A stretch of DNA of 64,000 nt from Streptomyces sp. NBC_01244 (GTDB lineage Bacteria > Actinomycetota > Actinomycetes > Streptomycetales > Streptomycetaceae), in the NCBI RefSeq assembly GCF_035987325.1, contig NZ_CP108488.1, forward strand, positions 3,534,001 through 3,598,000. Reading direction: 5' to 3'. Shown in pieces: positions 61,283 through 64,000 of this stretch. Both the position numbers and the translations under genes were made by a program. The notes beneath the pieces are model-generated. The model saw nothing but the letters and a program-made list of their open reading frames with translations, was not told the DNA's origin and searched no databases. Within the stretch, counting starts at the first letter, position 1. Each line of letters opens with the position of its first letter.

Positions 61283-61329
61283 GGCGGATTCCTGCTCTTC
61301 CTGCTCTAGAGTGGATACGTGACGCAGAT

Positions 61330-61360
61330 TCTGTGTGACGCAATCTCTGCGCCACACAGA
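61330..61360. promoter_or_regulatory. MarR-type operator candidate
   Basis: TCTGTGTG (61330-61337) faces CACACAGA (61353-61360), perfect 8-bp arms with 15 bases between. gacgcagatt and gacgcaatct add a direct repeat. It lies in the 102-base divergent region. Confidence 0.6.
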
Positions 61361-61384
61361 TAAATTTGGAGCACGGAGAAGCCG

Positions 61385-61885
61385 ATGTCAACCGATTACG
61401 CTCGTTCGAGTGATGAGTGGAGCCGCGCCGAGCTGCTCGCGCGCATCGTCACCGAGAGCCAGCGGCATTACGCCGACTACTCGCTCTTCAACCAGGCCAT
61501 GGCCGACCACGTAGGCCTGCACCCCACCGACATGCAGTGCGTCGCCCTCCTCGACATGGAGCAGGAACCGGTCAGCACCGGCGACATCGCCCGCCTCACC
61601 GGCCTGACCTCGGGCTCCGCCACCCGCCTCGTGGACCGCATGGTCAAGGCCGGCGTCGTCGAGCGGCACGCCGACCCGAACGACCGCCGCCGCTCCCTCG
61701 TCGCCCTCTCCCCCACCGCCCGCGACCGGATCGGCGCCGCCTGGGAGACACCCGGCCGCGCCTTCGGCGCGGTTCTGGCGAGCTACTCCGACTCCGAACT
61801 GGCCGTCATCGCCGACTACCTGCACCGCGCCGCCGAGGTCGGCCGTGCCCAGGCCAAGCGGCTGGCCTCCGGCGACACCGACTGA
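61385..61885 (+). CDS. MarR-family transcriptional regulator
   Basis: The 166-aa protein has the MarR winged helix: DIARLTGLTSGSATRLVDRM, with the wing DPNDRRRSLVALSPTARD. It likely represses the divergent NmrA-like gene and itself. GGAG lies 9 bases before the ATG. Confidence 0.9.
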   Translation: MSTDYARSSDEWSRAELLARIVTESQRHYADYSLFNQAMADHVGLHPTDMQCVALLDMEQEPVSTGDIARLTGLTSGSATRLVDRMVKAGVVERHADPNDRRRSLVALSPTARDRIGAAWETPGRAFGAVLASYSDSELAVIADYLHRAAEVGRAQAKRLASGDTD

Positions 61886-62006
61886 GACCCGGCCGACCCC
61901 CGGCCGACACCTTCCGAACCGGCCGTTCCGGCGTTAGCGTCCGCCTCAACGGGCAACGGCGCGCGCCGGAGACACGGGAGGGTCGGCGTGCGGCTGGAGG
62001 TTGTCC

Positions 62007-63311
62007 ATGCCCGCGCCCACTCCCCTGCCCGCGCCCACGCGCACGACCGCCCCCGCCGGCTTCCGCGGGGTCTTCGCCCTCGGCGGCCGGGCCCTGCCCG
62101 TCTACGGGTTCCTCGCCCGGCTCCCCGCCGCGCTGTGCCCCATCGGAACCCTGCTGCTCATCAACGAACGCGACGGCATCGGCGACGCCGGAACCATCGC
62201 CGCCGCCCTCTGGCTCGGCCAGGCCCTCGGCGGCCCGGTCATCGGCCGGCTCGCCGACCGGCGAGGCCACCGGCCCGTCCTCCTGGTCGCCTGCGCCGCG
62301 AACGCCGCCGTGCTCCTCGCCCTCGTCGCCGCCGTCCTCGGCGGGCTGCCGCTCGCCGCCCGCATCGCGCTCGCCGTCGCCGCCGGTCTCACGGCGGCTC
62401 AGGTCGGGCCGCTGGCCCGGGCCCGGTGGGCGCGGCTGGCCGGAGAGGACAAGGCCCTGGTCGGGGCCGCGCTCTCCTTCGACACCACCCTCGACGAGGT
62501 CGGTTTCATGGTGGGGCCCGCGCTGGCCGGGATCCTCGCCGTGACCGTCCATCCCGCGTCGGCGCTGCTCCTCGCGGCCGCCCTGGGCCTGGTGTTCGGG
62601 ACGCTCTTCGCCCTGCATCCCACGGCGCCCGGCCCGACGGAACCGGACCCTGCCGCGCGGGGCGACGTACGACTGTGGTCTCCGGGGCTCGCGCTGCTGT
62701 TCGTCGTGGCCGTCCTGCAGGGCGCCGCGTGGAGCGGGGCCAATACCGGGGTCAACGCGCTCGCCGTGGCGGTCGGCTCACCCGGGGCCGCCGGGCTCGT
62801 ATGGGCCGCCATGGCTGTGACCAGCTCGGTCGCCGGCTTCGTGACCGTGGCCCGGCCCGGGACGGCCGGCCTGACCGTCCGGCTGCGCCGGACCATCGCC
62901 GTCCAGGCGCTGCTGACGCTCGCACTGCTCGCCGTCTCCGGCCTGTGGGGCGCGGCCTTCGCCGTCGCCGGCATCGGGCTGGCCGTCGCCCCGCACCTGA
63001 TCGCGCTGTTCGGCCTCGTGGAACGGGCCGGTCCCGCACGGCGGATGGGCGAGGCCATGACCCTGGCCGGCAGCGGTCTGATCATCGGCCAGGCACTGGC
63101 CGCGGCGGCCGCCGGTCCGCTCGCCGCCGCCTACGGGTACCGGGCGGCCTTCGCCGTCTCGTGCGCGGCAGCGGCCGCCTCCGCGGTGCTGGCTTGGGCG
63201 GCCGCCGACCGGGTCCTGGGGCCGGGACTCAGCCCGAACTCTTCATCGCCGCCAGCCCCTTCGCCAGGTCCTCGGCGTTCATCACCGGGGCGACCTCCAG
63301 CTCGGCGTTGA
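62007..63311 (+). CDS. MFS transporter
   Basis: The 434-aa protein has about 12 helices and the MFS loop GRLADRRGHRPVLLV. The ATG at 62007 has GGAGG 6 bases upstream. Ala/Gly/Leu-rich helices such as IIGQALAAAAAGPLAAAYGY fit a drug or sugar-efflux type. Its last 83 bases overlap the end of the convergent small gene, so the C-terminal Pro/Ser/Arg tail is specified by DNA that also codes on the other strand. Confidence 0.85.
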   Translation: MPAPTPLPAPTRTTAPAGFRGVFALGGRALPVYGFLARLPAALCPIGTLLLINERDGIGDAGTIAAALWLGQALGGPVIGRLADRRGHRPVLLVACAANAAVLLALVAAVLGGLPLAARIALAVAAGLTAAQVGPLARARWARLAGEDKALVGAALSFDTTLDEVGFMVGPALAGILAVTVHPASALLLAAALGLVFGTLFALHPTAPGPTEPDPAARGDVRLWSPGLALLFVVAVLQGAAWSGANTGVNALAVAVGSPGAAGLVWAAMAVTSSVAGFVTVARPGTAGLTVRLRRTIAVQALLTLALLAVSGLWGAAFAVAGIGLAVAPHLIALFGLVERAGPARRMGEAMTLAGSGLIIGQALAAAAAGPLAAAYGYRAAFAVSCAAAAASAVLAWAAADRVLGPGLSPNSSSPPAPSPGPRRSSPGRPPARR

Positions 63312-63528
63312 ACTGGAGGAACAGGTCCTCCATCAGGGGCGGCATCTGGGCGCTGTCCTGGAGGTCGAAGACCATCCAGCAGGACCGGACGCCCTCGTGG
63401 AGGCCGAAGTAGGCGGCCTCGGGCTTAACGGTCTCCATGAGCTTCTTCATGGCATCGGGGAGGGCGCCGCTCTTGATGCCCTCGTTCGCCGCCGCCGTGT
63501 CCAAATGGGCCCTGAGCATGACTCTCAT
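63229..63528 (-). CDS. Small conserved protein (99 aa), function unknown
   Basis: The protein starts MRVMLRAHLDTAAANEGIKS behind AAGGAG. The strand/helix pattern (YFGLHEGVRSCWMVFDLQDS, then MPPLMEDLFLQFNAELEV) fits a ferredoxin-like or dimeric alpha/beta-barrel fold. No catalytic motif is seen. It overlaps the MFS gene by 83 bases tail to tail. Confidence 0.75.
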   Translation of the reverse strand: MRVMLRAHLDTAAANEGIKSGALPDAMKKLMETVKPEAAYFGLHEGVRSCWMVFDLQDSAQMPPLMEDLFLQFNAELEVAPVMNAEDLAKGLAAMKSSG

Positions 63529-63607
63529 GCGCGGCTCCTTTCGTCACGGCCACCCTGAGCTCGGGTACGGGAGGCGGCAACATCTCCGCCTCCGTCCGGG
63601 CACCGGG

Positions 63608-64000
63608 CTACTCCGTCCGGTTCGCTCCCTGGATGTGGAAGTTGAAGTCCGTGTGCCCGAGGGTCCCCATCAGCCGGAGCCATACCGGCAGCAGCATCTC
63701 CGTACCGCGCGCCGTCTCGATGCCGCCCAGGTCGATGACGGTGTGCTCGCGCCAGTCGAAGGAGTACAGGAGCTCCCGTACGGCCTTCTTGGCCTCGGCG
63801 TCCTCACCCGAGAGGAAGACGGTGTGGTCGCCGGGGACCCTGGCCGGGTCGACCATGACCTGGCAGTTCATCGTGTTCAGCGTCTTGACCACGCGCAGCC
63901 CCGGGAAGGTCCGCTGGATCAGCTCGCCCAGGCTGTCGCTGTCCACCGGGTCGAGCCCGGGCGGGAACCCGCCGGAGAAGTCCAGCGGGTTCGCGATGTC
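63608..64000 (-). CDS. NAD(P)-binding protein, F420H2:NADP oxidoreductase-like, 5' part cut by window edge
   Basis: 131 codons up to the stop are in the window; the N-terminal Rossmann motif is outside. The visible part reads [15 protein letters not shown], then [39 protein letters not shown] and [16 protein letters not shown]. This matches the second half of NADPH-dependent F420 reductase-like proteins (YD-type Fno/ProC fold). Confidence 0.82.
   Translation of the reverse strand, partial: DIANPLDFSGGFPPGLDPVDSDSLGELIQRTFPGLRVVKTLNTMNCQVMVDPARVPGDHTVFLSGEDAEAKKAVRELLYSFDWREHTVIDLGGIETARGTEMLLPVWLRLMGTLGHTDFNFHIQGANRTE

Overview
The window is high-GC actinomycete DNA and almost certainly a Streptomyces chromosome. 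Codon third positions are strongly G/C, genes overlap at GTGA/ATGA junctions, and TTA codons are rare. The right half carries the adpA-orn-tRNA-His block and a leucine-degradation/siderophore-uptake block in an order known from S. coelicolor. It is not S. coelicolor itself: the desABCD genes expected between desF and the GH20 hexosaminidase are missing, and adpA has no TTA codon.

Region 1 (1-18.4 kb) is the accessory part and the most interesting. A long minus-strand, largely translationally coupled gene set runs from 17.3 kb to beyond the left edge. In transcription order it holds a 47-aa exported-peptide-like ORF, a probable heme-oxygenase-like diiron oxidase, a GNAT acetyltransferase, an isochorismatase-like hydrolase, complete HypE and HypF, a class III aminotransferase, a cyclase-like protein without a metal site, a broken MHS transporter, an M20 amidohydrolase, an ATP-grasp ligase, an 873-aa protein with two ATP-grasp modules, an MFS exporter, a class I/II aminotransferase and a SnoaL-like protein. 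A divergent LuxR-type regulator with a TTA codon faces it, and the single ATP-grasp gene also has a TTA codon. No hydrogenase subunit and no HypA/B/C/D gene is present. I infer an uncharacterised specialised-metabolite pathway in which HypEF would supply a cyano or carbamoyl group and ATP-grasp enzymes would form amide bonds. The product is unknown.

Region 2 (18.4-33.7 kb) holds housekeeping and variable genes: a divergent EamA exporter/LysR pair, a secreted GH3 glycosidase, a secreted S37 peptidase, a small secreted protein, an unusual aldehyde dehydrogenase, an EF-hand protein, a tandem ABC exporter, a ThDP enzyme and agmatinase.

Region 3 (33.8-49.2 kb) starts with a PucR-type regulator, an acyl-CoA dehydrogenase, a TesB thioesterase and a CDF transporter. 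A gene-free stretch with REP-like repeats follows, then a phosphatase-like gene and a TetR regulator divergent from the leucine/isovalerate operon (carboxylase beta and alpha subunits, HMG-CoA lyase, acyl-CoA dehydrogenase). An iron box precedes a siderophore-binding lipoprotein and a siderophore-interacting reductase.

Region 4 (49.2-64 kb) is mostly core: GH20 hexosaminidase, a DUF4429/SHOCT protein, glmS, an acetate-transporter-family protein, a universal stress protein, adpA, orn and tRNA-His. It ends with a secreted FG-GAP protein, an NmrA/MarR divergent pair, an MFS transporter, a small conserved protein and a truncated NADP-binding protein.
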